From Persicitalea sp038235275 (GTDB lineage Bacteria; Bacteroidota; Bacteroidia; Cytophagales; Spirosomataceae): DNA of 64,000 nucleotides. This document shows positions 52,181 through 61,610 of this stretch, one piece after another. How positions within the stretch are numbered: position 1 is the first letter of the stretch; the number at the start of each line of letters is the position of its first letter. The notes beneath the pieces are model-generated. The model saw nothing but the letters and a program-made list of their open reading frames with translations. It was not told where the DNA came from and ran no database searches. The stretch lies in the NCBI GenBank assembly GCA_038235275.1, contig JBBSUC010000007.1:1-64000 (forward strand). Direction: 5' to 3'. The position numbers and the translations under genes are program-made.

Positions 52181-52918
52181 CTACCCAAGCCTCAACGAAA
52201 TCTGCTTTGCCGCCTGTTTTAGCGCCTTCACGATTTCCCGTCGCTTAGCGTCAGAACAGCGGTACTCCGGCAGGAAAACACTCAGCCCGGCTACCATTTC
52301 TTGCCTGGAAAAAACGGGAGCGGCAAAACCAAGTACGTGGCGGTCTTTGAGGTTAGTGAACGCGATCTCGTCGCGCCGGATAGCGGCCAATTCCACCTTC
52401 AGGCCGTCGGTAGTGGCGCCGCCGGGCCATAGTTCTTCATCGGGCAGGCCGTTGAGCTCAATAAATCGCTGCAATCCTCCTTCTTTCAAGTAGGCCAGCA
52501 AAACCCGCCCGCTGGCGGTTTCGTACACATTCCTTTCCGAATGCACCCGTACCTGCACTTCCTGCGAGGAATTGACGACGCTCAGGGCGTAGCGCCGGTT
52601 GTTCTGTAAAACACCCAGAATGCACGATTCGCCAAGCTGAGCCGTGAGGTTTTTCATGATGTCCTCCGACGCCGTAATCAGATCCTGGCCGTAAGCGGTT
52701 TCGTTGGTGAGCCGAAAAGCCGCCGGGCCGAGGCGGTAGCCCTTTTTCTTCCCGATATGCTCCAGATAGCCACGGTGCACCAGCGTCTTGATGATATTGG
52801 CCGCCGTGGATTGATTTAGTTCCAGGCTGTCGGCCACTTCGGTCAGCGAAATAGCGTGGCCGTCGCGCCGGGCTACGAGTTCCAGGATGTCCAATCCCCG
52901 GATAATTACTTGTACCAT
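52181..52918 (-). CDS. IclR-family transcriptional regulator
   Basis: 245 residues from the ATG at 52918; upstream codons are in frame but atypical. The winged helix (LDILELVARRDGHAISLTEVADSLELNQSTAANIIKTLV, given by its ends) is followed by the IclR effector domain (VRVHSERNVYETASGRVLLAYL, IAFTNLKDRHVLGFAAPVF, GLSVFLPEYR). IclR regulators sense small sugar acids or aromatics; KdgR-type members control uronate genes. It is divergent from the SusC operon starting at 53176, with the shared 257-base intergenic region as the likely operator site. Confidence 0.92.
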   Translation of the reverse strand: MVQVIIRGLDILELVARRDGHAISLTEVADSLELNQSTAANIIKTLVHRGYLEHIGKKKGYRLGPAAFRLTNETAYGQDLITASEDIMKNLTAQLGESCILGVLQNNRRYALSVVNSSQEVQVRVHSERNVYETASGRVLLAYLKEGGLQRFIELNGLPDEELWPGGATTDGLKVELAAIRRDEIAFTNLKDRHVLGFAAPVFSRQEMVAGLSVFLPEYRCSDAKRREIVKALKQAAKQISLRLG

Positions 52919-53103
52919 CTTTCCAGTCGTTTTTCTTTTTACTTCATCATTATGGGAGTAAAGGTAAACGTTTATCACGAATACGATAGGATTAAGAATT
53001 TGAGAATTATTTATTATAAAAAATATAAATGTCTGAAATACAAAATTTTAAACTTATAAAAACATCAAATAGTGTTATATTAAATAAATTAATTAATGTT
53101 TCA

Positions 53104-53135
53104 TTTGGGCTGAATGAAATAGTTTTATAATATTG
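53104..53135 (+). promoter_or_regulatory. promoter-like pair upstream of SusC operon
   Basis: TTTG (53104-53107) and TAATATTG (53128-53135), one mismatch to TAnnTTTG, are 20 bases apart, the Bacteroidota spacing. They lie 41 bases before the SusC ATG, in a very AT-rich intergenic region. Confidence 0.5.
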
Positions 53136-53175
53136 TATCGTTGTAGTATTAATCAACTATGCAATAGTATTTCTT

Positions 53176-56100
53176 ATGAAACAAACCCTTTTACTCAAAA
53201 AAATCTTTCTTTTTTGGAGTTTTTCCATGCTCCTGACGACGGCATTCGCTCAGACCATCACGGGCAAGGTCACTGACGAATCGGGCGAAGCCCTGCCCGG
53301 CGTTAGCATCGTCCAAAAAGGCACGACCAACGGCACCACCACCAACGCCGAGGGGCGGTACTCGCTGAATGTCAGTTCAACGAGTGTGGTACTTTCTTTC
53401 TCGTTTATCGGCTATTCGAGCCAGGAACAAGCAGTTGGTAACAACACTACGTTGAACGTATCAATGTCGCCTAGTGCCGAATCCCTTGAAGAAGTGGTGG
53501 TAGTAGGGTATGGCACCCAGAAAAGGAAAGACCTTACCGGGGCCATCGCCTCGGCGAATTTGGAGGCTTTCCGCGAGGCACCCAACGTAAGCATCCTCCA
53601 ATCGTTGAAAGGCTCGCTGCCGGGCCTGACCATCGGCCAGACCAACCGCGCCGGGCAGGAAGCTTCCATCCAAATTCGGGGAGTGTCCACGCTCAACGGC
53701 AACACCTCGCCGCTCATCATCGTGGACGGACTGATTTTCAACGGCCGTTTCTCCGATATCAATCCTGCCGACGTAGCCAGCGTGGATGTTTTGAAAGACC
53801 CCAGCAGCAAGGCCATTTATGGTTCGCAAGCCGCTAACGGCGTAATTCTGGTGACGACCAAGTCGGGCCGCACGAACCAGAAGCCCACTATTACTTACTC
53901 GGGCAGCTACGCGACCTCCACTCCGACTATCGACACCAAGTTACTGGATCGGGAAGGGTACCTGCAAAAGGTACGCGATATAAATTACTCTAACGCCTAT
54001 ACAAAGGAATCAGGCTACACTCAGCTCAATCCGGCCTGGGACTTCAGTAATTCCGACATGAACCCCCAGTTGCTGGCGGGCATTCCCGCCGGAAACGACT
54101 ACGACTGGTACGGCAACCTGACCCAGCCCGCCCTCATCACCAACCATAGTCTAGGCGTGTCGGGTGGTTCCGAAAAAACGACCTACTTTCTGTCGGCGGG
54201 TTATACGGGCGAAAAGGGCTTCGTCCTCAACGACGACTACAAAAGGGTAACCGCCCGATTGAACCTTGATACGCAGGTAACGAATTGGCTGACCATCGGG
54301 GCCAATACCTCCGGTACTTTCACGGATTTCTCCGGCGATGCCCCCTCGGTAGGCAACATCACAGTTACCTCCCCGCTGGTTTTGCCACGGGACGAGGATG
54401 GCAATTTTGTCATTAACCCCGTAGGAGACCAAACTACCAATGCCTTTTTACCCGCCACCAACGACAACTACAACACGCAGAGCCGTTTGGTGGGAAACTT
54501 CTACGGAGTCGTCAAAGTACCGGGTGTGCCGGGCCTTAGCTACCGGGCAAACTTTGGCAACAATGTGAGATTCTTTAAAGACTTCGGTTCCAGCATTTAC
54601 GGTGCGGGACAAACGGGGTCAGCTTATAAAACCAATGCCTACCAGTACGAGCAGACGCTGGATAACATCCTGAATTATACAAAAACGATAGGCAAGCACA
54701 ACATCAACGCCACGGCGGTGTACGGCTACAACAAGGTGAGGTACGAACGCACTGCTGCTACCGGAAAGGGATTTTCCGACCTCGATTTGTCGTACAATAA
54801 CCTGGCTTTGGCCGAGGTGCAGAACATTGAGTCCAGCGCCTGGAAGGAAGCTCTGCTGTATCAGCTGGTGAGTGCGGCCTACAGCTACGAGGGAAAATAC
54901 CTGCTGAAAGCGACGGTCCGGCGGGATGGATTCAGCGGCTTTTCCCAAAACAATAAAACGGCTCTTTTTCCCTCGATCGGGTTAGGTTGGGTTATTTCGC
55001 AGGAACCGTTCTTCGACGTTCCGGGGGTGGATTTCCTGAAAATACGGGGCAGCTACGGGGAGAACGGGAACAAAGTGGCCCGGTACAGTTCGCTGGCGGT
55101 GGTGGAGGCCGCAGAGGACTCTAAGTACGTCTTTGGAGACGGTAGTTCGACTTACATCGGGCGTAGCGTAAAAACCCTGGCCAACAAGGACCTCAAATGG
55201 GAGAGAACCAAGGGAATCAACGTGGGCCTGGACTTTGCCGTCCTGAAAAATCGCATCGACGGCAACATCGAGTATTATAATTCCAACACCTTCGATCTGC
55301 TTTGGTCGAAGGTGCTGCCGCAAACCTCGGGCTTTTCCAAGGTACTTAGCAACCTCGGCCAAATAAACAATACAGGTTTTGAATTCATGATTCACGGGCA
55401 GCCCCTGAAAACCAACCGCTTCACCTGGGATTTGACGGTCAATTTCTCCCGCAACCGCAACAAGGTGGTCAGTTTGCTGGGCGAAGACAAAGATGGCGAC
55501 GGCAAAGAAGACGATCTGATCGCCAGCGGTCTATTCATGAATCGTCCCATCGGCACTATTTACGATTACCAGGTGGACGGCATCTACCAGTTAAACGACG
55601 AACTTCCCAAGGGCTTCGAGCCGGGAAGTTATCGGGTGATCGACCAAAACGGTGACGGTAAATACGCGCCCGCCGACGACCGCGCTATTCTCGGCCAGTC
55701 GGAACCCGCTTACTCCTTCGGCATCCAGAATACCCTTTCCTACGGGCAGTTTACCCTCCGCATGTTCGTCAATTCGATCCAGGGGGGCAAGAACGGATAT
55801 CTGGGCCTAAACTATCCCTTTGGTAACCTTGACACCCGAGGCAACGCCACCAACTCCAACTGGTTCGATTTCTACGATTACTGGTCGCCCAGGAATCCCG
55901 GTGCCAAGTACCCTACACCCTGGGTGGGCGCCCCGGTGGGCGGAAGGGCCTACTACCAGCGTAATTTCGTCAGGTTGCAGGACATTTCGCTTGCTTACAA
56001 CTTCGACAAGAGACTGATCAGTAAACTCAAAATGCAGAACCTGAAACTGTTCGTGAGCGGCAAAAACCTGCTGACGCTTACGAAATGGGACGGCTGGGAC

Positions 56101-56184
56101 CCGGAAACCGGGCAGGGTATCAATTCCCGAGATCCATATCCGGTCATGAAATCCTATTCATTCGGGCTGGAAGTATCGTTTTAA
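53176..56184 (+). CDS. SusC/RagA TonB-linked receptor (no STN domain)
   Basis: 1002 residues with a signal peptide (about 1-25, FAQ), a CarboxypepD_reg-like domain directly after it (ITGKVTDESGEALPGVSI), a plug with LEEVVVVGYGTQKRKDLTG and a barrel ending EVSF. It lacks the STN domain of the two other SusC proteins in this window, so it is not expected to signal through FecR; control by the adjacent IclR regulator fits this. It pairs with the SusD at 56278 and feeds the glycosidases that follow. Confidence 0.94.
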   Translation: MKQTLLLKKIFLFWSFSMLLTTAFAQTITGKVTDESGEALPGVSIVQKGTTNGTTTNAEGRYSLNVSSTSVVLSFSFIGYSSQEQAVGNNTTLNVSMSPSAESLEEVVVVGYGTQKRKDLTGAIASANLEAFREAPNVSILQSLKGSLPGLTIGQTNRAGQEASIQIRGVSTLNGNTSPLIIVDGLIFNGRFSDINPADVASVDVLKDPSSKAIYGSQAANGVILVTTKSGRTNQKPTITYSGSYATSTPTIDTKLLDREGYLQKVRDINYSNAYTKESGYTQLNPAWDFSNSDMNPQLLAGIPAGNDYDWYGNLTQPALITNHSLGVSGGSEKTTYFLSAGYTGEKGFVLNDDYKRVTARLNLDTQVTNWLTIGANTSGTFTDFSGDAPSVGNITVTSPLVLPRDEDGNFVINPVGDQTTNAFLPATNDNYNTQSRLVGNFYGVVKVPGVPGLSYRANFGNNVRFFKDFGSSIYGAGQTGSAYKTNAYQYEQTLDNILNYTKTIGKHNINATAVYGYNKVRYERTAATGKGFSDLDLSYNNLALAEVQNIESSAWKEALLYQLVSAAYSYEGKYLLKATVRRDGFSGFSQNNKTALFPSIGLGWVISQEPFFDVPGVDFLKIRGSYGENGNKVARYSSLAVVEAAEDSKYVFGDGSSTYIGRSVKTLANKDLKWERTKGINVGLDFAVLKNRIDGNIEYYNSNTFDLLWSKVLPQTSGFSKVLSNLGQINNTGFEFMIHGQPLKTNRFTWDLTVNFSRNRNKVVSLLGEDKDGDGKEDDLIASGLFMNRPIGTIYDYQVDGIYQLNDELPKGFEPGSYRVIDQNGDGKYAPADDRAILGQSEPAYSFGIQNTLSYGQFTLRMFVNSIQGGKNGYLGLNYPFGNLDTRGNATNSNWFDFYDYWSPRNPGAKYPTPWVGAPVGGRAYYQRNFVRLQDISLAYNFDKRLISKLKMQNLKLFVSGKNLLTLTKWDGWDPETGQGINSRDPYPVMKSYSFGLEVSF

Positions 56185-56277
56185 GCTTTCATCCGTCGGC
56201 CTTTGGCTTGAACTCTGAGCCATCCAAAGACACGAACTATCTAACTTGACAGCCATCATTTTTTTATCCAAAGTCTT

Positions 56278-57981
56278 ATGAAACCATATATTTCAAAAAT
56301 CGCCCTGCTGGTGTTCGTGATGACCCTTGCTGCGGGTTGCAACGAAGAAGACTTTCTTAATGAGGTTCCGCTGGATTTTTACAGCCCGGAAAACTCCTAC
56401 ACCACTGAAGCCCATTTTGAGGCTGCCCTGGTGGACTTGTACGCCCGGGTGCGTGACGAGCAAAATATCAGCTCGAACGCGAACGAATACACCGAAGTGG
56501 TAGGAACCGACCTGGCCTACAACGCTCGCCTGGACAATAACCGCCTGGGCAACTACAACAATACCATCACGCCTCAGGGCGGTGTCCCCAGAATTCACTG
56601 GAACAATTGGTACAAAGTTATTTCCAACGTTAACGCCATCATTGCCCGGTTGCCGGACTCGCAAGTCCCCCAGGCTAGGCAGGCGATTATCGATGGCGAG
56701 GCCAAGTTGTTCCGGGCCTGGGCCTACCGCTATCTGGTGCATACCTATGGCGGCGTGCCGCTGGTGCTGAAGGAAGCCACTTCGCCCAAAAGTGATTTTA
56801 CACGCGCCAGCCGGGAGGAGGTGCTGAACCAAATTGTCAAGGATGCCTCCGATGCCGCCAACAGTCTGCCGAACGTGGACGCCGTCATCGACGGCAGGCT
56901 GACCAATGCCGTCGCGAACCATTTACTGGCTGAAACCTACATTGCCCTGAAGCAATACGACAAAGCCATTGCGGCTGCTACGGAAGTGATCGAAAAATCG
57001 AACCTGTCGCTGATGACTAAGCGCTTCGGCAGTCTGAGGAACAGTTCCGGCGACGTGTACTACGACCTGTTCCGGGTGGGGAACCAAAACCGGAAAGGCG
57101 GCGGCAATACCGAGGCGATATGGGTGGCGCAGTACGAAACGGATATTCCGGGCGGCGGACTATCCTCCACGGGAAGCCGTGCCAACCAGCTAGAGCGGGT
57201 GGTAGCCCCGCTTCCCTGGACGCTAAAAGACCCCAAGGGGAAGCTTTCCGCCGCTTTGGACGCCTCACCAGCTTCGACCTTGAACGAGGGCGGCAGGGGC
57301 GCGTCGTTCGTACGGCCCACCGAGTACTACCTCTACGATATCTGGGGACTGGATCCGAAAGTTGACAACCGCGTGATAACTAAGGCTGACATTAGGACTT
57401 CCAAGTACAACATTGTTCGGGATTTCATTTACAGCAATCCTGAGTCCAGCTTTTTTGGCAAAAGCATGATCGATTTTCCTACCCCGCAATGGGTGTCCCA
57501 AAGCTGGCGTTGGTACCCTTATCCTTCCAAGATTACCACGCCGGGCCAACATCCCGAAGGAGTCATCGATAATCCGGCCAAGCTGACGCTTAAATCCACC
57601 GCCGGTTCCACTTATCGCGACATGTACCTCATCCGCCTGCCCGAAACGCTTTTCCTGCGGGCCGAGGCTTATTTGCTGAAAGGCGATTTGGAAAAGGCAG
57701 CCGCCGACCTGAACGTAGTACGTAACCGCGCAAATGCTACTCCCGTCACGCCGAGCGAGGTAACGCTGGAATACATTCTGGACGAACGGGCGCGGGAACT
57801 GATATTCGAAGAGAACCGCCGTCTGACGCTGGCGCGCATGGGTAAACTGGTGGCGCGGGTCAGGAAGTATAACCCGCTCAACGGGGACGACATCAATGAC
57901 TACAACGACCTCTTCCCCATCCCGTTCGCCGAAATAGAAGCCAATAAAGACGCGAAACTGGAGCAGAATCCGGGGTACTGA
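56278..57981 (+). CDS. SusD/RagB outer-membrane glycan-binding lipoprotein
   Basis: 567 residues with a lipobox (LAAGC, Cys21). SusD features: WNNWYKVISNVNAIIAR, AKLFRAWAYRYLVHTYGGVPLV, MYLIRLPETLFLRAEAYL and LDERARELIFEENRRLTLARMGKLV, ending EQNPGY. It is 93 bases after the SusC gene. The SusC/SusD pair is intact here, unlike the pair at 41813-46703. Confidence 0.93.
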   Translation: MKPYISKIALLVFVMTLAAGCNEEDFLNEVPLDFYSPENSYTTEAHFEAALVDLYARVRDEQNISSNANEYTEVVGTDLAYNARLDNNRLGNYNNTITPQGGVPRIHWNNWYKVISNVNAIIARLPDSQVPQARQAIIDGEAKLFRAWAYRYLVHTYGGVPLVLKEATSPKSDFTRASREEVLNQIVKDASDAANSLPNVDAVIDGRLTNAVANHLLAETYIALKQYDKAIAAATEVIEKSNLSLMTKRFGSLRNSSGDVYYDLFRVGNQNRKGGGNTEAIWVAQYETDIPGGGLSSTGSRANQLERVVAPLPWTLKDPKGKLSAALDASPASTLNEGGRGASFVRPTEYYLYDIWGLDPKVDNRVITKADIRTSKYNIVRDFIYSNPESSFFGKSMIDFPTPQWVSQSWRWYPYPSKITTPGQHPEGVIDNPAKLTLKSTAGSTYRDMYLIRLPETLFLRAEAYLLKGDLEKAAADLNVVRNRANATPVTPSEVTLEYILDERARELIFEENRRLTLARMGKLVARVRKYNPLNGDDINDYNDLFPIPFAEIEANKDAKLEQNPGY

Positions 57982-58030
57982 CAATCCAAGTATTTTCAAT
58001 CAGTTCCGTATGCAATAAGAGCCTAATCGA

Positions 58031-60196
58031 ATGTCTGCCTTCCGCCCCTTTCTGTCTTTCTTAATAGTCTGCTCGTTGGCTTTTGGCTACCGGGTAGGAG
58101 TGTGCCAAAAAGCATCACCTTTTGTGCTGGTAGGTGCTAATCACCAGGCTACCATCGTGCTGGATACTACCGAATCGGAATGCGTTCGACTAGCGGTGGC
58201 TGATTTGGTAAGCGACGTTCAGAAAATCACGGGACAAACCTTGAAAGTCGTTTCGGCCGAGTCGGGTCGGTCCTACCGGGATGCCGTGATTGTCGGCACG
58301 GTAGGGCAATCGGTTCCCATCGGTACCTACCTCCCCGATAGCCGGGATTTATCGGGGAAATGGGAAAACTACCGGGTTCAATCCGTTGGCGGCAATCTGG
58401 TGCTGGCTGGCAGCGACGAACGGGGGACTATGTTTGCCGTTTATCACTTCATAGAGCAGTACCTCGGCGTCGATCCGCTGTATTTCTGGGCTGATCGCGA
58501 ACCCGAAAAAAGGGAATCCCTGCGCTGGAACGACGTTTCGATCACCCAGTCAACGCCCACATTTCACTTCCGGGGCTGGTTCATCAACGACGAGGACCTG
58601 CTCACCGAGTGGAAGTCATCGGGTGGGCAACGCAATATCGATTATCCCTATTACCGGGAAGTCGTAAACCCGGAAAGTATGCGACGCGTGGTAGAGGGTC
58701 TGGTCCGGTTGCGGCAGAACCTGATTATCCCGGCGAGTTTTATCGACATCCGCAACCCCGCCGAAGCCGCCCTGGTGCAGGAGGCCACCCGACGCGGTCT
58801 GTTCGTATCCATGCACCACGTGGAACCGATGGGCGTCAGCGCCTTTACCTACTTCAACTACTGGCAGGAGAAAGCAGGCCACCAGCCAGACTACAAAAAA
58901 CCGCTTTTCTCCTACTACAGCGAGCGGGCCAAAGTTGAAGAAGTCTGGCGGGTTTATGCGCAGGAATGGGCCAAATATCCCAACGTTATCTGGCAGGTGG
59001 GGCTACGGGGCATCGCCGATCGGCCGATGTGGCTGGCGGATCCCGGTATTCCCCAAAGCGACGCTGACCGGGGTCGGATTATTTCCGACGCTATTCAGAC
59101 GCAACTTGCCTTGATCCGTCAGGTTGACAAACGACCCGACCCGCCCGTGACGACCACCCTGTGGGCCGAGGGATCGGTACTGAACCAGGCGGGCCTAATA
59201 CGTTTGCCGAATGAAGTGATTACCGTTTTTGCCGATAACAGTCCCGGATGGCGGATGCAGGCTGATTTTTACGAAACGCCCCGGCTGCCCGGACGTTCGT
59301 ACGGCGTATATTACCACCATCAGCTTTGGGGATCTGGGCCGCATTTGGCCCAGATCGTACCTCCTTCCCAAACTCAGACTGTACTGCAGCAGGTGGTGGA
59401 AAAAGGCGATACTGCCTACGCCATTGCCAATGTTTCGAACCTGCGGGAATTTGTGCTGGGAGCTGATGCCACCGCCCGGATGCTGACTGATTTTCGGAGT
59501 TTCGATCTCGGTAAGTTCGAAGAAAAATGGTTTGGTACTCGATATGGTTCATCCGCCCGCGCGGTGCAGCAAGTGTACCATGCGTACTTCGATGGTTTTG
59601 CCCTCAATAGCCAAACCAAAACGCCGATTTTGATGGACGGACAGCTGCGGCGGCAAACGCTCCGTTTGCTCGAGGAACTTCGTTTGCAACTGACGGACTC
59701 GGTAGCCTACGCAGCGCGTCAGCGCAATAAGAATATCGAAACCGCAGAAAGCCTATGGGCTAAAACTGCCCTGGCCGATATGAGAGACGAGTCGCTAACG
59801 CAGCAAGCCCTGCTGGCCCGGACACTGGGACAGCTTGCCGCGCACCAACGCGCCGACTCGCTTGCCCAATTGATTCGACCTCGGCTGAACCCCAGCCAGA
59901 GAAAATTTTTCGATCAAAATATGCAGGCATCGCTGGATATGATGCTGGGCCTAGAAGCCTGGTCAGTGGCAATTATCCACTCAAAACAATGGCTTGATTT
60001 GGGAAAACGAACCGAAGCCGCCGCGGCTTTGCAACAGGCAATTGCCGCTTTTGATCGGATGCAACTCGGGCAGAAGCGAGTCAGCAACACCGACAAATGG
60101 CAGACTTGGTATCGGGGTGATAAAAAAATGAACCTACCGGCTGCTAAACAGGCAACGATTGCCGTCCGACAACTTTTATTCGTAAAAGGCAAATAA
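58031..60196 (+). CDS. GH115-like exported glycoside hydrolase, divergent
   Basis: 721 residues, signal peptide about 1-26. GH115 features are an N-terminal beta-rich domain (VGTVGQSVPI; GSDERGTMFAVYHFIEQYLGVDPLYFWAD) and FHFRGWFINDEDLLTEWKSS at about 178-197. Xylan alpha-1,2-glucuronidases of GH115 are usually 800-950 residues with a C-terminal domain that is missing here. The centre departs from the family: the CDDNWGN-type motif is VFADNSPGW (about 400), and the usual catalytic-region YKEVQ-like motif is not found, with LWAEGSVLNQAG in that area. The reaction may be removal of glucuronate from a glycan, but another specificity is plausible. Confidence 0.75.
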   Translation: MSAFRPFLSFLIVCSLAFGYRVGVCQKASPFVLVGANHQATIVLDTTESECVRLAVADLVSDVQKITGQTLKVVSAESGRSYRDAVIVGTVGQSVPIGTYLPDSRDLSGKWENYRVQSVGGNLVLAGSDERGTMFAVYHFIEQYLGVDPLYFWADREPEKRESLRWNDVSITQSTPTFHFRGWFINDEDLLTEWKSSGGQRNIDYPYYREVVNPESMRRVVEGLVRLRQNLIIPASFIDIRNPAEAALVQEATRRGLFVSMHHVEPMGVSAFTYFNYWQEKAGHQPDYKKPLFSYYSERAKVEEVWRVYAQEWAKYPNVIWQVGLRGIADRPMWLADPGIPQSDADRGRIISDAIQTQLALIRQVDKRPDPPVTTTLWAEGSVLNQAGLIRLPNEVITVFADNSPGWRMQADFYETPRLPGRSYGVYYHHQLWGSGPHLAQIVPPSQTQTVLQQVVEKGDTAYAIANVSNLREFVLGADATARMLTDFRSFDLGKFEEKWFGTRYGSSARAVQQVYHAYFDGFALNSQTKTPILMDGQLRRQTLRLLEELRLQLTDSVAYAARQRNKNIETAESLWAKTALADMRDESLTQQALLARTLGQLAAHQRADSLAQLIRPRLNPSQRKFFDQNMQASLDMMLGLEAWSVAIIHSKQWLDLGKRTEAAAALQQAIAAFDRMQLGQKRVSNTDKWQTWYRGDKKMNLPAAKQATIAVRQLLFVKGK

Positions 60197-60265
60197 AACC
60201 AGCAAAGCACTGTGAAGGAGTAAGCTGTTTACTGGCAGGGTTATCAAAAAAATATTTAACAAGAA

Positions 60266-61588
60266 ATGACTAGATTGAAATCTGTATCGTGGGTTGTGTG
60301 CGGAATAATATGGCTTGGCCTGTCGCCAATGCTAATGGCGCAGCAGCCTGCCCAATATTCTTTTCCGGCCTTCGAGGGCAAATCGACCGTTCCGGTCGTG
60401 AAGGTCAGTTCGGGACGGGTCATCCACCGTTTTTTCGATACGTCACCGCTGAGTCCGTCGGGGCGGTATCTGGCCCTGTTTCGCTTCCCGCAGGAAGTTA
60501 CGTCGCCAAAACCCGGTGAAGTGGGCGATGTCATTCTGGTGGATCGGCAAACGGGCAAAGAGCGCGTGGTCGCCCAGTCGCGGGGCTTTGAAATGCAGAT
60601 GGGCGCGAATGTGCAGTGGGGCAATACCGACGAAGCGCTGTACTTCAACGACGTCGATACCACCGACTGGACTGCTTTTGCGGTGAAATTAAATCCGTTG
60701 ACAGGAAAATCGCGCCGGATGCAGGGGACGATTTTCATGGCCTCGAACGATGGCACGAAACTGGCTTCGTACAACCTGCTGGCCTCCCGCTGGGCGCAGG
60801 TGGGTTATGGCGTGGTAGTACCCGATGCGAAAGCCCCCCGCAACATTGGCCCCGTAGCCACGGACGGTATCGACATTACCGACACCCAAACCGGAGCCGT
60901 AAAGCGGATTGTGACCATCAAAGACATTTACGAAAAAACGGTACCCAGCATTGCCATTCCTAACCCCCAGGACTACGAGTATTACTGCTTTCAGGTCAAA
61001 TGGAATCCGCAAGGTACCCGGCTGCTGACCACCGTGCAGTGGTCGCCCAGGGGAGGTGGCCCGCGTCGGCGGACGGTGATTACGATGCGGCCCGACGGAT
61101 CGGATTTACACACAGCCATTACCCCCGACCAATGGGCGAAGGGCGGGCATCACATCAACTGGGTGCCCGACGGCGAACACCTGTCCATGAACCTGAATGT
61201 CGATGGCAAACCGGGGCTGGAAATCATTACCGTCAAATACGATGGTACCGACCTGAAAACGGTATTTACGCCGGGGTCGGGCCACCCGTCGTTCAATCCG
61301 CTTGGTGGGCCGCTGATGGTGACGGACGCCTATCCGGGTGAACTGGGTACCACCGAGGGTACGATTCCCATTCGGTTGATGAATACCCAAACGGGTCAGG
61401 AGCAGGCCATCGTCAATATCTTTGTGTCGAAGGCCGAAGGTGAATTTCGCATCGATGCCCACCCCGCCTGGGATCGGTCGGGCCGCTACGTGATCTTCAA
61501 TGGCTTTCAAGATGGCACCCGTAACGTTTATATCGCAGATTTGAAGGATCAATTAAAAATAGCCGGGTACAGTGCCTCCGCCAAGTAA
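60266..61588 (+). CDS. exported TolB/PD40-like beta-propeller protein
   Basis: 440 residues with a signal peptide (about 1-25, MAQQ). Repeated PD40-type blades occur (LSPSGRYLALFRF, VKWNPQGTRLLTTV, INWVPDGEHLSMNLN, HPAWDRSGRYVIFNGF), giving a propeller resembling the fold of oligogalacturonate lyases and TolB. His pairs (KGGHHINW; GHPSFNP) could be catalytic or metal binding. I cannot assign an activity. It is preceded by the GH115-like gene and followed by a GH39-like gene, so a lyase or glycan-binding role is plausible. Confidence 0.6.
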   Translation: MTRLKSVSWVVCGIIWLGLSPMLMAQQPAQYSFPAFEGKSTVPVVKVSSGRVIHRFFDTSPLSPSGRYLALFRFPQEVTSPKPGEVGDVILVDRQTGKERVVAQSRGFEMQMGANVQWGNTDEALYFNDVDTTDWTAFAVKLNPLTGKSRRMQGTIFMASNDGTKLASYNLLASRWAQVGYGVVVPDAKAPRNIGPVATDGIDITDTQTGAVKRIVTIKDIYEKTVPSIAIPNPQDYEYYCFQVKWNPQGTRLLTTVQWSPRGGGPRRRTVITMRPDGSDLHTAITPDQWAKGGHHINWVPDGEHLSMNLNVDGKPGLEIITVKYDGTDLKTVFTPGSGHPSFNPLGGPLMVTDAYPGELGTTEGTIPIRLMNTQTGQEQAIVNIFVSKAEGEFRIDAHPAWDRSGRYVIFNGFQDGTRNVYIADLKDQLKIAGYSASAK

Positions 61589-61610
61589 GTAAGCTATCAT
61601 TCGCATTGCT

